From: Candidatus Acetothermia bacterium
GTDB lineage: Bacteria > Bipolaricaulota > Bipolaricaulia > RBG-16-55-9
NCBI GenBank assembly: GCA_016201405.1
Contig: JACQCZ010000012.1
Coordinates: 1-40,779, forward strand
Length of the DNA stretch: 40,779 nucleotides
Reading direction: 5' to 3'
The notes beneath the pieces were generated by a model that worked only from the letters and a program-made list of their open reading frames with translations, was not told where the DNA came from and searched no databases. The translations under genes were made by a program, and so were the position numbers. Numbering within the stretch: the first letter of the stretch is position 1; every line of letters begins with the position of its first letter. Below, one piece after another: positions 33,611-40,641 of the stretch.

Positions 33611-34909
33611 TTAAGAGAGCAGCTCCTCAATCTCATCTCGAAGCTCAACGGGAAAGCAGAGCTGATCTTGCTCTACCGGGCGATTCGTAATGGCTCTGAT
33701 GATGTCTGAGTGTTTGGAAAGCTCAGCCAGCTTCATCTCCCGATCTACCAGATAAATACTCTCACTCACTTCTTTTATGGAAGAGTGGGAGAGCCCATCT
33801 TCATAGGGATCACTGAAGGCGCGATCTAGCACCAGGTAATATTCAGGATCGAAGCCCTTTCTCTCGGCTAGAGACTCTAACTTCCCAGACTGAGTGACAT
33901 ACTGTTGGGGATCAATGGCATGAGTTTTGAACAGCTGGCGCGTCATGAATCGCCGGCACAAATCCGATAATATCGGGTCTGAAGATGCCTGCCATTCGCG
34001 CATGGCAAAGCCAAGCAGAGTATCATCCAGATGCAAAAAATCATCAGGCGTGAGCAGCTTTTGCTCCGTCAATAACTTTCGGAGCGGGTCTGTCACAAAG
34101 AGGCTCTTTTTATTCTTAAGAAGCTCGGCAGCCCTGCGCAGGATCTGAATCACCAGCACTCCTGCGGAGCGCCCAGTCTTGTGGTGATAGACTTGCTCAT
34201 ACATGTAGTAACGCGCCAGCACGTAGCTCTCAACGGCTCGAAGCCCTTTCTCGCTATCCACAGCGATCTCCCAATCGCCCTCGTGCTCCACAATGCGCAG
34301 GCTGTGGATGAGCCACTCCAAATCAAATTGCCCGTAGCCAACTCCTGTGTGATAGCTATCTCGGAGCAAATAATCCATGCGATCCACATCCAGTTGGCTG
34401 GAGATGAGTTTTACGGCAAAGCTTGGCATAAAGGTTCTCTCTATGATGGCTTGGACGAGCTTGGGATAATCTCGATGAGCGGCCATGAGGACTTGATGCG
34501 CACCGCCCTGGGGATTAGCGATCAATCTTGTCGTCCAGACTTCGTGATTCACCTTGGTAAAGCGCTCTAAGAGATGCGAGAGCGGGAAGTGGCCGATGTC
34601 GTGAAGCAGGGCAGCTGCCAGCATCAGCTCTCGATGCTCATCAAGCAGCTTGGCAATCTTTTTGAACGGAGGATCATCCCGCAGATTTCGGATGCGCTCG
34701 ATGATGCGCTTCATTAAGAAGGCCGCACCGAGCGAGTGCGAAAAGCGATTGTGATCCGCGCCTGGATAGACCAGATAGCTTACGCCCATCAGCTTGATGG
34801 AGCGGAGGCGCTGCACCTCTCGAGTCTCAATCAAATCCAAGATGAGCTTGTCTTGCTTGCGATCAAAGCCCAACAAATTGTGAACGGGGTCACGAAAGAC
34901 TTTTTCCAT
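33611..34909 (-). CDS. HD-domain phosphohydrolase (SAMHD1/YwfO-like)
   Basis: 432 residues. Opens FRDPVHNLLGFDRKQDKLIL, then LIETREVQRLRSIKLMGVSY and VYPGADHNRFSHSLG, where His58 is a metal ligand. LLHDIGHFPLSH carries the His103-Asp104 pair, and LDVDRMDYLLRD supplies the fourth ligand Asp; VGYGQFDLEWL and YMYEQVYHHKTGR follow. This is the dNTP triphosphohydrolase/SAMHD1-like group (COG1078), which cleaves dNTPs or other nucleotides. C-terminal ~130 residues are less conserved. Divergent from icd, convergent with the lipoprotein. Confidence 0.88.
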   Translation of the reverse strand: MEKVFRDPVHNLLGFDRKQDKLILDLIETREVQRLRSIKLMGVSYLVYPGADHNRFSHSLGAAFLMKRIIERIRNLRDDPPFKKIAKLLDEHRELMLAAALLHDIGHFPLSHLLERFTKVNHEVWTTRLIANPQGGAHQVLMAAHRDYPKLVQAIIERTFMPSFAVKLISSQLDVDRMDYLLRDSYHTGVGYGQFDLEWLIHSLRIVEHEGDWEIAVDSEKGLRAVESYVLARYYMYEQVYHHKTGRSAGVLVIQILRRAAELLKNKKSLFVTDPLRKLLTEQKLLTPDDFLHLDDTLLGFAMREWQASSDPILSDLCRRFMTRQLFKTHAIDPQQYVTQSGKLESLAERKGFDPEYYLVLDRAFSDPYEDGLSHSSIKEVSESIYLVDREMKLAELSKHSDIIRAITNRPVEQDQLCFPVELRDEIEELLS

Positions 34910-34930
34910 TCAATCTCCTTGGGCTTTCTC

Positions 34931-34960
34931 TTGAAGGTTCCTCATCGGACTGAGTATGAT
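34931..34960 (+). promoter_or_regulatory. Probable icd promoter
   Basis: TTGAAG (34931-34936), 18-base spacer, TATGAT (34955-34960); about 50 bases of leader before ATG 35016. Confidence 0.45.
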
Positions 34961-35015
34961 AATGAAAATTTCTGCAATCATAGCGTATAGTCTGAAGGGA
35001 GAGTAGACCAGTCGA

Positions 35016-36263
35016 ATGGCTCAGTACAAATGGATCAAAGTTCCGACCAGTGGCAAAAAAATCACGGTGAAAGATGGAGTGCTCAGCATCCCGGATACCC
35101 CGATTATTCCTTTTATTGAAGGGGATGGCATTGGCCGAGATATCTGGAAAGCCTCCAATCGCATTCTGGAAGCCTCTGTAGCCAAAGCCTATAAAAACAA
35201 AAAGAAGATAGAGTGGATGGAGGTTTTTGCAGGAGCCAAGGCGCTCAATCTCACCGGGGAGCTGGCTCCGCAAGAGACGTTTGATGCCATTCGAGAGTTC
35301 AAAGTAGCCATCAAGGGGCCATTAGAGACACCGATCGGATCAGGCTTTAGAAGCCTCAACGTCACGCTGCGCCAGGTTCTTGATCTCTACGCTTGTGTGC
35401 GCCCCACTCAGTACATTGCCGGTATTCCAAGCCCGGTAAAGCACCCGGAGCACACCAATTTTGTCATCTTCCGAGAGAATACCGAAGATGTCTATGCGGG
35501 TATCGAGTGGGAGCAGGGCACACCGGAAGTCAAAAGACTAATTGAATTTTTGTATGACAGCTTTAAGGTGAAAATTCGGCCAGACTCCGGCATTGGAATC
35601 AAACCGATGAGCATCTTTGGCTCAAAGCGGCTCGTGCGCAAGGCCATCGAATATGCCATCCAGAACAACAAGCAGCGCGTCACTCTCGTTCATAAAGGGA
35701 ACATTCAGAAATACACCGAGGGCGCTTTCCGCAAGTGGGGCTATGAGCTGGCCGCTCAGGAGTTTGGCAAGCAGACTCTTGACGAAAAAACAGTCTGGGA
35801 GAAGCACGAAGGCAAGATCCCGGCTGGCAAAGTGATGATCAACGACCGCATCGCGGACATTATGTTCCAGCACGTGCTCACCCGCCCCATGGAGTTTGAA
35901 GTGATCGCCACACCCAACCTCAACGGCGACTATTTGAGCGATGCCTGTGCAGCCCAAGTGGGAGGCGTGGGAATGGCCCCCGGAGCCAACATCGGCGATG
36001 AGGTTGGCCTCTTCGAGGCGACTCACGGAACGGCTCCCGTACATGCGGACAAGAATGTGGCCAACCCGACGGCGCTCCTGCTCTCCGGCGTGCTGATGTT
36101 TGAGTACATGGGCTGGACAGAGGCCGCAAAACTCATTCGGAACAGCTTGGGAAAGACCATTCAACAAAAACGAGTCACTTATGACCTTGAGCGCCAGATG
36201 GAAGGCGCCAAAAAGCTCTCCACCAGCGAGTTTGGCGACGCAGTCATCGAAAACTTGGCATGA
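35016..36263 (+). CDS. icd: Isocitrate dehydrogenase
   Basis: 415 residues. Oxidatively decarboxylates isocitrate to 2-oxoglutarate in the TCA cycle. Contains [35 protein letters not shown] (substrate Ser, Asn and Arg), [50 protein letters not shown]. The coenzyme-selecting Lys-Tyr that follows HGTAP in E. coli-type NADP enzymes is Val-His here ([13 protein letters not shown]), while the later Tyr and Arg (VTYDLERQM) are kept, so cofactor preference is uncertain. Its TGA overlaps the next start (ATGA). Divergent from the HD gene. Confidence 0.95.
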   Translation: MAQYKWIKVPTSGKKITVKDGVLSIPDTPIIPFIEGDGIGRDIWKASNRILEASVAKAYKNKKKIEWMEVFAGAKALNLTGELAPQETFDAIREFKVAIKGPLETPIGSGFRSLNVTLRQVLDLYACVRPTQYIAGIPSPVKHPEHTNFVIFRENTEDVYAGIEWEQGTPEVKRLIEFLYDSFKVKIRPDSGIGIKPMSIFGSKRLVRKAIEYAIQNNKQRVTLVHKGNIQKYTEGAFRKWGYELAAQEFGKQTLDEKTVWEKHEGKIPAGKVMINDRIADIMFQHVLTRPMEFEVIATPNLNGDYLSDACAAQVGGVGMAPGANIGDEVGLFEATHGTAPVHADKNVANPTALLLSGVLMFEYMGWTEAAKLIRNSLGKTIQQKRVTYDLERQMEGAKKLSTSEFGDAVIENLA

Positions 36264-37174
36264 GATTATTAGAACCGACGGGCGCTGATCCCAAGCTCTT
36301 CATCCTCGATCTTCTGATGATCGATATGAAGCACTATGGAGGCCTCTTCATCTTCAACACGCCAAAGCCCGTGATCGTTGAGACAGGCTTTTCGCACAGC
36401 TTTGAGCGCATCATGACCGGGCTGGATGAGGCAAAGATTAACCCCAAAGACATAGCCTATCTCATGCCCACTCACATCCACATGGATCATGCTGGGTGCG
36501 CAGGCTATCTGTCTGAAGTATGCACAAACGCAAAAGTCTTGTGTCATGAAATGGGAACTCCACATCTCATCGATCCGACAAAGCTGGTCAAGAGCGTGCA
36601 GCGCGCCGTCGGAACTCTCTTCCCATACTACGGCGAGATGAAGCCGATTGCTGCAGACCGCATCATCTCAGTGAAGGGAAGCGAGAATTTTGACCTTAGG
36701 GGTGGATACTCTATGGATGTCGTCTACACCCCTGGCCATGCTCCGCACCATGTCTCGTTTTACGAGCGGAAAACCAAAGGACTATTCACGGGCGATGCCG
36801 TAGGAATCTATCGCAAAGAGGCGACGGGCTATGTGATGACGACACCGCCGCCATCGTTCAATTATGATGAGAGCATTCAGACACTAGAGATGCTGAAGCG
36901 ACTCGATTTGAAATGGCTGTACTACACCCACTATGGAGCGCATCAGAATCCCGTTGCGCTGATTGATGAATATAAAGAGATGCTTACCCAATGGGTCCAC
37001 GAAGTAGATGAGAAGATGCAAGAGCTACACGACGAGCAGGCCGTCAAGGAATATCTGGTAAAAAAAGAATTTGAGATGCTAGCTGACTTTTATGAGCCAG
37101 AGAGCCTTAAGCAAGAGACCGAGATGAATGTCCAGGGCGTCTTGCTCTATCTTCAGAGAAAAGCAGCAAAATGA
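36260..37174 (+). CDS. Metallo-beta-lactamase-fold hydrolase
   Basis: 304 residues. Metal motif [10 protein letters not shown] gives His72-x-His74-x-Asp76-His77; later ligands are [17 protein letters not shown] and [10 protein letters not shown]. The C-terminal HYGAH followed by a helical region (~230-304) is seen in thiolesterase/lactonase-like MBL proteins. Such enzymes hydrolyse thioesters, lactones or phosphodiesters; the substrate is not evident. It overlaps icd by 4 bases and the next gene by 4 (ATGA both times), so all three are translationally coupled, hinting at a role tied to central metabolism. Confidence 0.85.
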   Translation: MRLLEPTGADPKLFILDLLMIDMKHYGGLFIFNTPKPVIVETGFSHSFERIMTGLDEAKINPKDIAYLMPTHIHMDHAGCAGYLSEVCTNAKVLCHEMGTPHLIDPTKLVKSVQRAVGTLFPYYGEMKPIAADRIISVKGSENFDLRGGYSMDVVYTPGHAPHHVSFYERKTKGLFTGDAVGIYRKEATGYVMTTPPPSFNYDESIQTLEMLKRLDLKWLYYTHYGAHQNPVALIDEYKEMLTQWVHEVDEKMQELHDEQAVKEYLVKKEFEMLADFYEPESLKQETEMNVQGVLLYLQRKAAK

Positions 37175-37677
37175 GCGCGTTATTCACCGTAGAGGCGCTC
37201 ACTCCGCAGGGCGAGCTGAAGTATCGCTGGCAGGGTGAGTCGCTGGAGCAGTCCAAATCATTGGTTGTGCTTCGGGGAGCTTGGGAGAGACTTTTGGAGC
37301 ACGCCGACGAACCTGCAACGCCCATCACGAACCAGTCACTAGAGTTCTACTGGCCAGACCGGCTCTATACTATCTCTGCTCTTTTTGACGAGAGAGGGAG
37401 CCTGCGTGAATTCTATGGGCGCGTCATTCTGCCACTCACGCTTGATGTGAAGTCGAAAAAAATAACCATCATACTCGTCGGCCCTGATCTGCAGATCACT
37501 CCCAATGGGCAGTATGAAGTGCTCGATCTGCCCTATCAGCCCACGCCTGAGCAGGAAGTGCGCTACGATCTCGGCCAGGGCTGGCTGGATTTAGTAGAGC
37601 TGGTGGAGCGAAGAGAGGGGCCGTTTGACTCTACATTTTTCGCCCCCTATCGCAAGAAGATCAAAGCGATTCCATAA
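37171..37677 (+). CDS. DUF402-like protein
   Basis: 168 residues. The pattern YRWQGESLEQSKSLVVLRGA, EFYWPDRLYTISALFDERGS, LREFYGRVILPLTLDVKSKK, IILVGPDLQITPNGQYEVLD follows DUF402: an RWYN-like strand, a 'YG-NI-P' strand and a D-L-PDG-EVLD block. Related proteins are nucleoside di/triphosphate phosphatases or RNA-binding (FAU-1-like). The match is by eye and moderately diverged. It is soluble, overlaps the MBL gene and is followed by GNAT after 8 bases. Confidence 0.6.
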   Translation: MSALFTVEALTPQGELKYRWQGESLEQSKSLVVLRGAWERLLEHADEPATPITNQSLEFYWPDRLYTISALFDERGSLREFYGRVILPLTLDVKSKKITIILVGPDLQITPNGQYEVLDLPYQPTPEQEVRYDLGQGWLDLVELVERREGPFDSTFFAPYRKKIKAIP

Positions 37678-37685
37678 GATCTCTC

Positions 37686-38144
37686 ATGGATGTAGTCTTC
37701 AGAACTGCCAATTCCAGTGACGTCAATTCACTACTTTCACTCATGCGGAGTCTCTATGAGCATGATCATCTCGTATTTAATGAAGAGGCCGCGAGCGACG
37801 CACTCAATGAGATATTGAGCGATTCATCTCTCGGGCGTATTTGGCTGATCCAATCTGGAGAAGAAGCCATCGGCTATGTTGTGCTGACATATGATTTCAG
37901 CCTGGAGTTTCACGGCAAGGTCGCCTTTGTTGATGAGATCTTTATTCGCAAGGAGTATCGTGGAAGCGGGGTCGGACAGCAGACTTTCCAGTTTGTAGAA
38001 GAGTACTGCCGAACATCCGGAATCAAGACACTTCATTTGATGGTGGAGAAGAATAACAAGAAAGCCCAGATCTTCTATCAGAAGGCAGGCTTCAAGACTC
38101 TGGACCGCTTTGTGTTGATGAAATGGCTCGACAAGAAGAGTTAG
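37686..38144 (+). CDS. GNAT-family N-acetyltransferase
   Basis: 152 residues. VAFVDEIFIRKEYRGSGVGQ contains the acetyl-CoA pyrophosphate loop RGSGVG (motif A), followed by FQFVEEYCRTSGIKTLHLMV and the motif B stretch NKKAQIFYQKAGFKTLDRFV. It transfers an acetyl group to an amine; the substrate is unknown. Last gene of the icd-MBL-DUF402-GNAT run and convergent with the HxlR gene, stops 3 bases apart. Confidence 0.88.
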   Translation: MDVVFRTANSSDVNSLLSLMRSLYEHDHLVFNEEAASDALNEILSDSSLGRIWLIQSGEEAIGYVVLTYDFSLEFHGKVAFVDEIFIRKEYRGSGVGQQTFQFVEEYCRTSGIKTLHLMVEKNNKKAQIFYQKAGFKTLDRFVLMKWLDKKS

Positions 38145-38147
38145 GGC

Positions 38148-38498
38148 TTACTTGACTTTGCCATTTTCCAGCCATTCGTGCGCCCACTCACCGATGACAT
38201 CCATCACATTTCCAAGGGCCTGACCGCTGGGAGTCAAGATGTATTCAATCCGCACCGGAGTCTCTGGAAAGACCTCCCGTTTGACAAGGCCCATCGTTTC
38301 CAGCTCTTTTAGCCGCTCCGACAACATCTTTTCACTGAGATCGGGGATGGCATTCTTCAGATCGCTAAACCTGTAGACCCCACCCAGCAACCCCCGCACG
38401 ATGGCACCCGTCCACCTGCGCCCGATCAGCTCTACAGCGCATTGGAACTGAGCGCAATAGCTCTCACTTGACTTGACTCGTTCTTTCACTTTGCCCAT
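38148..38498 (-). CDS. HxlR-family winged-helix transcriptional regulator
   Basis: 116 residues. CAVELIGRRWTGAIVRGLLG then YRFSDLKNAIPDLSEKMLSE, RLKELETMGLVKREVFPETP and VRIEYILTPSGQAL are the HxlR winged helix-turn-helix. Cys15 and Cys20 lie in the N-terminal segment, where redox- or quinone-sensing relatives such as YodB and CatR carry their sensing Cys. It is divergent from a DoxX gene with two identical-type operators between them, so it probably represses both itself and doxX. ATG 38498 has AAAAGG upstream. Confidence 0.9.
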   Translation of the reverse strand: MGKVKERVKSSESYCAQFQCAVELIGRRWTGAIVRGLLGGVYRFSDLKNAIPDLSEKMLSERLKELETMGLVKREVFPETPVRIEYILTPSGQALGNVMDVIGEWAHEWLENGKVK

Positions 38499-38510
38499 AG
38501 CCTTTTCAGT

Positions 38511-38525
38511 CTAACTTTTTGTTAG
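38511..38525. promoter_or_regulatory. HxlR operator 1 (CTAAC-N5-GTTAG)
   Basis: Perfect 5-bp inverted repeat with a 5-base spacer (TTTTT), 13 bases before the hxlR start. Same half-sites and spacing as the copy at 38561-38575, centre to centre 50 bp. Confidence 0.65.
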
Positions 38526-38529
38526 GGGC

Positions 38530-38558
38530 TTGACAAGTGTAACTTACTATGATATACT
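38530..38558 (+). promoter_or_regulatory. doxX promoter
   Basis: Consensus TTGACA (38530-38535), 17-base spacer, TATACT (38553-38558); expected start near 38565, inside operator 2. Confidence 0.7.
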
Positions 38559-38579
38559 CACTAACGTCAAGTTAGTCAA
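38551..38579 (-). promoter_or_regulatory. Possible hxlR promoter
   Basis: On the minus strand TTGACT (38579-38574), 17-base spacer, TATATC (38556-38551). Its -10 overlaps the doxX -10, and operator 2 fills its spacer, so one bound regulator could block both directions. Confidence 0.45.
38560..38576. promoter_or_regulatory. HxlR operator 2 (ACTAAC-N5-GTTAGT)
   Basis: Perfect 6-bp inverted repeat with spacer GTCAA, placed just downstream of the doxX -10 box. Position and identity to operator 1 point to repression by the neighbouring HxlR protein. Confidence 0.7.
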
Positions 38580-38619
38580 GTGAATAGGTAAAGTGCAATT
38601 TTCAAAGGAGGAGTCGCAG

Positions 38620-39135
38620 ATGGACGTAAATCTTGGATTATTAATCTTGAGGATCGTCGTTGGAAGCCTGCTTGCAGGTCATGGAGCGCAAAAGCTCTTT
38701 GGCTGGTTCGGCGGATATGGATTGAAGGGTGTATCAGGCTGGATGGCTAGCATGGGGCTGCGGCCTGCATCGGCGTGGGCGCTGCTCGCCGGGCTCGGAG
38801 AGTTTCTGGGTGGCCTAGGGCTGGCCACTGGCTTTCTCGCGCCCCTTTCGGCTGCTGTAGTCGTTGGAGTGATGCTTGTGGCAGCCTCTACTCACCTCAG
38901 CAAAGGAGTCTGGGCCAGCCAAGGCGGCTATGAGCTGCCGATTACAAACCTGGTCATTGGGGCCTTTATCGGCATGAATGGCGCGGGGGCATACAGCCTG
39001 GACTATCTATTTGGAATCAGCTTGCCAGATTCCATCTATGCGATTGCGCAGATTGTCGTTCTTTTAGGAGTGATCCCCTCGCTGGTTCAAATGCAGCAGG
39101 GCGCGAAAGCAAAGGCACAGACGCAAAAGACCTAA
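38620..39135 (+). CDS. DoxX-family membrane protein
   Basis: 171 residues with four hydrophobic segments. LGLLILRIVVGSLLAGHGAQ, KLFGWFGGYG, then ALLAGLGEFLGGLGLATGFL are the DoxX signature. Family members are small inner-membrane oxidoreductase-associated proteins; CatD and MhqP, DoxX-like proteins of Bacillus under HxlR- or MarR-type control, respond to catechols and quinones. AAAGGAGG about 7-8 bases before ATG 38620 decides the start over GTG 38593. The divergent HxlR regulator and its operators imply an inducible response to thiol-reactive or quinone stress, which is inference from that parallel. Confidence 0.88.
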   Translation: MDVNLGLLILRIVVGSLLAGHGAQKLFGWFGGYGLKGVSGWMASMGLRPASAWALLAGLGEFLGGLGLATGFLAPLSAAVVVGVMLVAASTHLSKGVWASQGGYELPITNLVIGAFIGMNGAGAYSLDYLFGISLPDSIYAIAQIVVLLGVIPSLVQMQQGAKAKAQTQKT

Positions 39136-39160
39136 CAACAAGTCCCAACCCCTCCCACAA

Positions 39161-39205
39161 TACAGCGCTGGTCTATCTCACGATGGCTGGCGCTGTACCT
39201 CTTTT
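39161..39205 (+). terminator. Possible terminator after doxX
   Basis: TACAGCGC (39161-39168) pairs with GCGCTGTA (39190-39197) and is followed by CCTCTTTT. The loop is long (21 bases) and the T-run late, so it is weak; position 25 bases after the doxX stop fits. Confidence 0.35.
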
Positions 39206-39226
39206 GGCATTTATTGATTAACGGTC

Positions 39227-39256
39227 TTGACAAAATGGGAATTGTTGTGATATGGT
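39227..39256 (+). promoter_or_regulatory. Strong promoter for the structured RNA
   Basis: Consensus TTGACA (39227-39232), 18-base spacer, TATGGT (39251-39256); start expected near 39263. No credible protein gene follows for 430 bases. Confidence 0.6.
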
Positions 39257-39262
39257 CACATT

Positions 39263-39430
39263 CCTTTGTAAGGGGGTTGTCTCAAAACGAAGAAGAGCTT
39301 GGCCGCGGAGGTTGAACTGCGTCCTTTATAGGACAGGGGGAAAATCCTGCAAGAGAGTGCAGGCAAACCCTGGGGTGCAGGAGTCTTGTAAAGAGGTAAA
39401 ACCCTGCTCGCAAAGCCAAGCTCTTCTTGC
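39263..39430 (+). ncRNA. Candidate structured RNA of unknown family
   Basis: A perfect 14-bp long-range stem closes the element: AAGAAGAGCTTGGC (39290-39303) with GCCAAGCTCTTCTT (39415-39428), and CTCAAAA/TTTTCTC outside it also pair. Inside are three hairpins in series: GTCCT-TTAT-AGGAC (39321-39334); AGGG/CCCT (39335-39338, 39368-39371) enclosing CCTGCA-N6-TGCAGG (39346-39363); and GCAGG/CCTGC (39377-39381, 39403-39407) enclosing TCTT-GTA-AAGA (39384-39394). Unpaired GGAGGTTGAACT and TCGCAAA stretches lie at the junction. This is a multibranch fold too ordered to be chance. It does not match 6S, SRP, tmRNA, RNase P or the common riboswitches I know. The 3' end is uncertain. It may be a free RNA or a leader of the nuclease gene 260 bases on. 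Confidence 0.55.
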
Positions 39431-39595
39431 TTTTCTCGCTCGCCGGATTCTTGGCACTCGCATCTGCTTGTCCGCTCAGTAAGAATTTTCCAAAGAGTTT
39501 GAGTGAACGAACCCACTTATCATGGATTGGACTACAAATCTGAACAGTCCTTGCTAGAAAAAGATTCACATGGGTTTTGAATTTCCCTCACAGTT
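39431..39595. other. Intergenic stretch with no gene seen
   Basis: Between the structured RNA and the nuclease promoter. Only short out-of-context open frames occur. A weak pairing ATTCTT (39447-39452) with AAGAAT (39481-39486) followed by TTT is the only structure noticed. Composition becomes richer in A and T toward the nuclease. Confidence 0.4.
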
Positions 39596-39624
39596 TTGCA
39601 ACTACCTTCTTCCAGTAATAATAT
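39596..39624 (+). promoter_or_regulatory. Probable promoter of the nuclease gene
   Basis: TTGCAA (39596-39601), 17-base spacer, TAATAT (39619-39624); about 60 bases of leader before ATG 39691. Confidence 0.5.
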
Positions 39625-39690
39625 CAACTCAAAGAAAAGGTAGTCTCCAAGTATCACGAATATCAAACTATAAGGGAGAAATGGCACTTT

Positions 39691-40641
39691 ATGTCTCTAC
39701 CAGAAATTCAAATCAAGGAGCTACTAAACTGGTTTGAAAGTTCTTCAGAAACCAGGAAAGCCTGGATGCCTCGGAGAATTGAAGCTCTTAAGGCCAATCA
39801 GCAATGGATAAAGCCTGAGATCATCAAACAGCTCTCGAATGAAAGGTTATCAACAGAGTACCGTGATTACTTCAATTCAGGTGGAGGGAGACAAAGACTA
39901 AACGCCATCCATAGAGACAGAATTATAAGGGACATCGATAAATTCAGGGGAATGATTCTCTATTTGTTGGACGAGAGCATCGACATCAAAGAGAGACTTG
40001 ATATGGTTCTGGGAGGCTCTCATCGTATAGATGGCTGTGGCCGTGCTCTTGTTACTAGCTTCCTACTTGACTTTAATCCTGTGAAGTATGGTCTTTGGAA
40101 CCAAAAAACAGAAGATGGATTGACCGCTCTAGGCTGGGAAGTTCCCGAGAATAAGGACTCATGGGGAGTCGCATACATGAAAATTCAGGAGGCATTAAAC
40201 AAGCTAATCGATCTGAGTAAACCTTCAATCAGTACTCTGCTAGACATTGATCTCTTCTTGCACACGATTGCAGCGGAAAGCGAAGGTATCGAAGCTGTCA
40301 AAGCCGTTCTTGAGGACCGAAAAATCCGCGCAGTGCTTGCAGAATCTAATGAAATTGCTGCTTACACCCCTGAAAAGATGAACTTCGAACTTGAAAGGTA
40401 TTTGGAGGAATTTCTCGCATCGAACTTTGAAAGAATTCTTTGGGGTTCTAATCTGGAGTTGTACCAGGAAGATGAGAGGCCGGGCCGTCAATACAAAATT
40501 GGAGTCGGTGTTATCGATCTATTGGCTATCGATAAAGATAAGAAAGAGTTTGTAGTCATTGAGCTGAAAAGAGCCACTACTAGCGCAGCAACTGTTGGAC
40601 AGATTGCAAGTTATATTGGCTGGCTACAAGAGAATTTGCCT
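39691..40641 (+). CDS. NucS/DUF91-like PD-(D/E)xK nuclease, cut by an IS
   Basis: The first 317 codons are intact before the IS starts. The C-terminal part is a NucS/DUF91-type nuclease core: IGVGVIDLLAIDKDKKEFVV with Asp276, then IELKRA with Glu291-x-Lys293, then TVGQIASYIGWLQENL, as in archaeal EndoNucS. The N-terminal ~200 residues are a helical domain I cannot name (FNSGGGRQRLNAIHRDRI; LVTSFLLDFNPVKYGLWNQK; GLTALGWEVP) that resembles the 'pocket' domains of modification-dependent restriction and defence nucleases. ATG 39691 has AGGGAG 13 bases upstream; an ATG at 39681 is out of frame. The gene is more AT-rich than its neighbours. The last strands of the nuclease fold are lost; the frame runs on through the IS to the window end. 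Confidence 0.65.

Noticed and set aside
39290-39428. Identification of the RNA as a c-di-GMP-I riboswitch, 6S RNA or cobalamin riboswitch
   Set aside because: GGCAAACC and GCAAAGCC recall c-di-GMP-I, but the P2 tetraloop/receptor part is missing; 6S would be one long bulged rod, not three branches; the cobalamin GCCACTG core is absent.
39252-39569. Short open frames on both strands over the structured RNA (76-95 codons)
   Set aside because: They arise from the paired arms and have no coding character; the RNA stems explain the sequence better.
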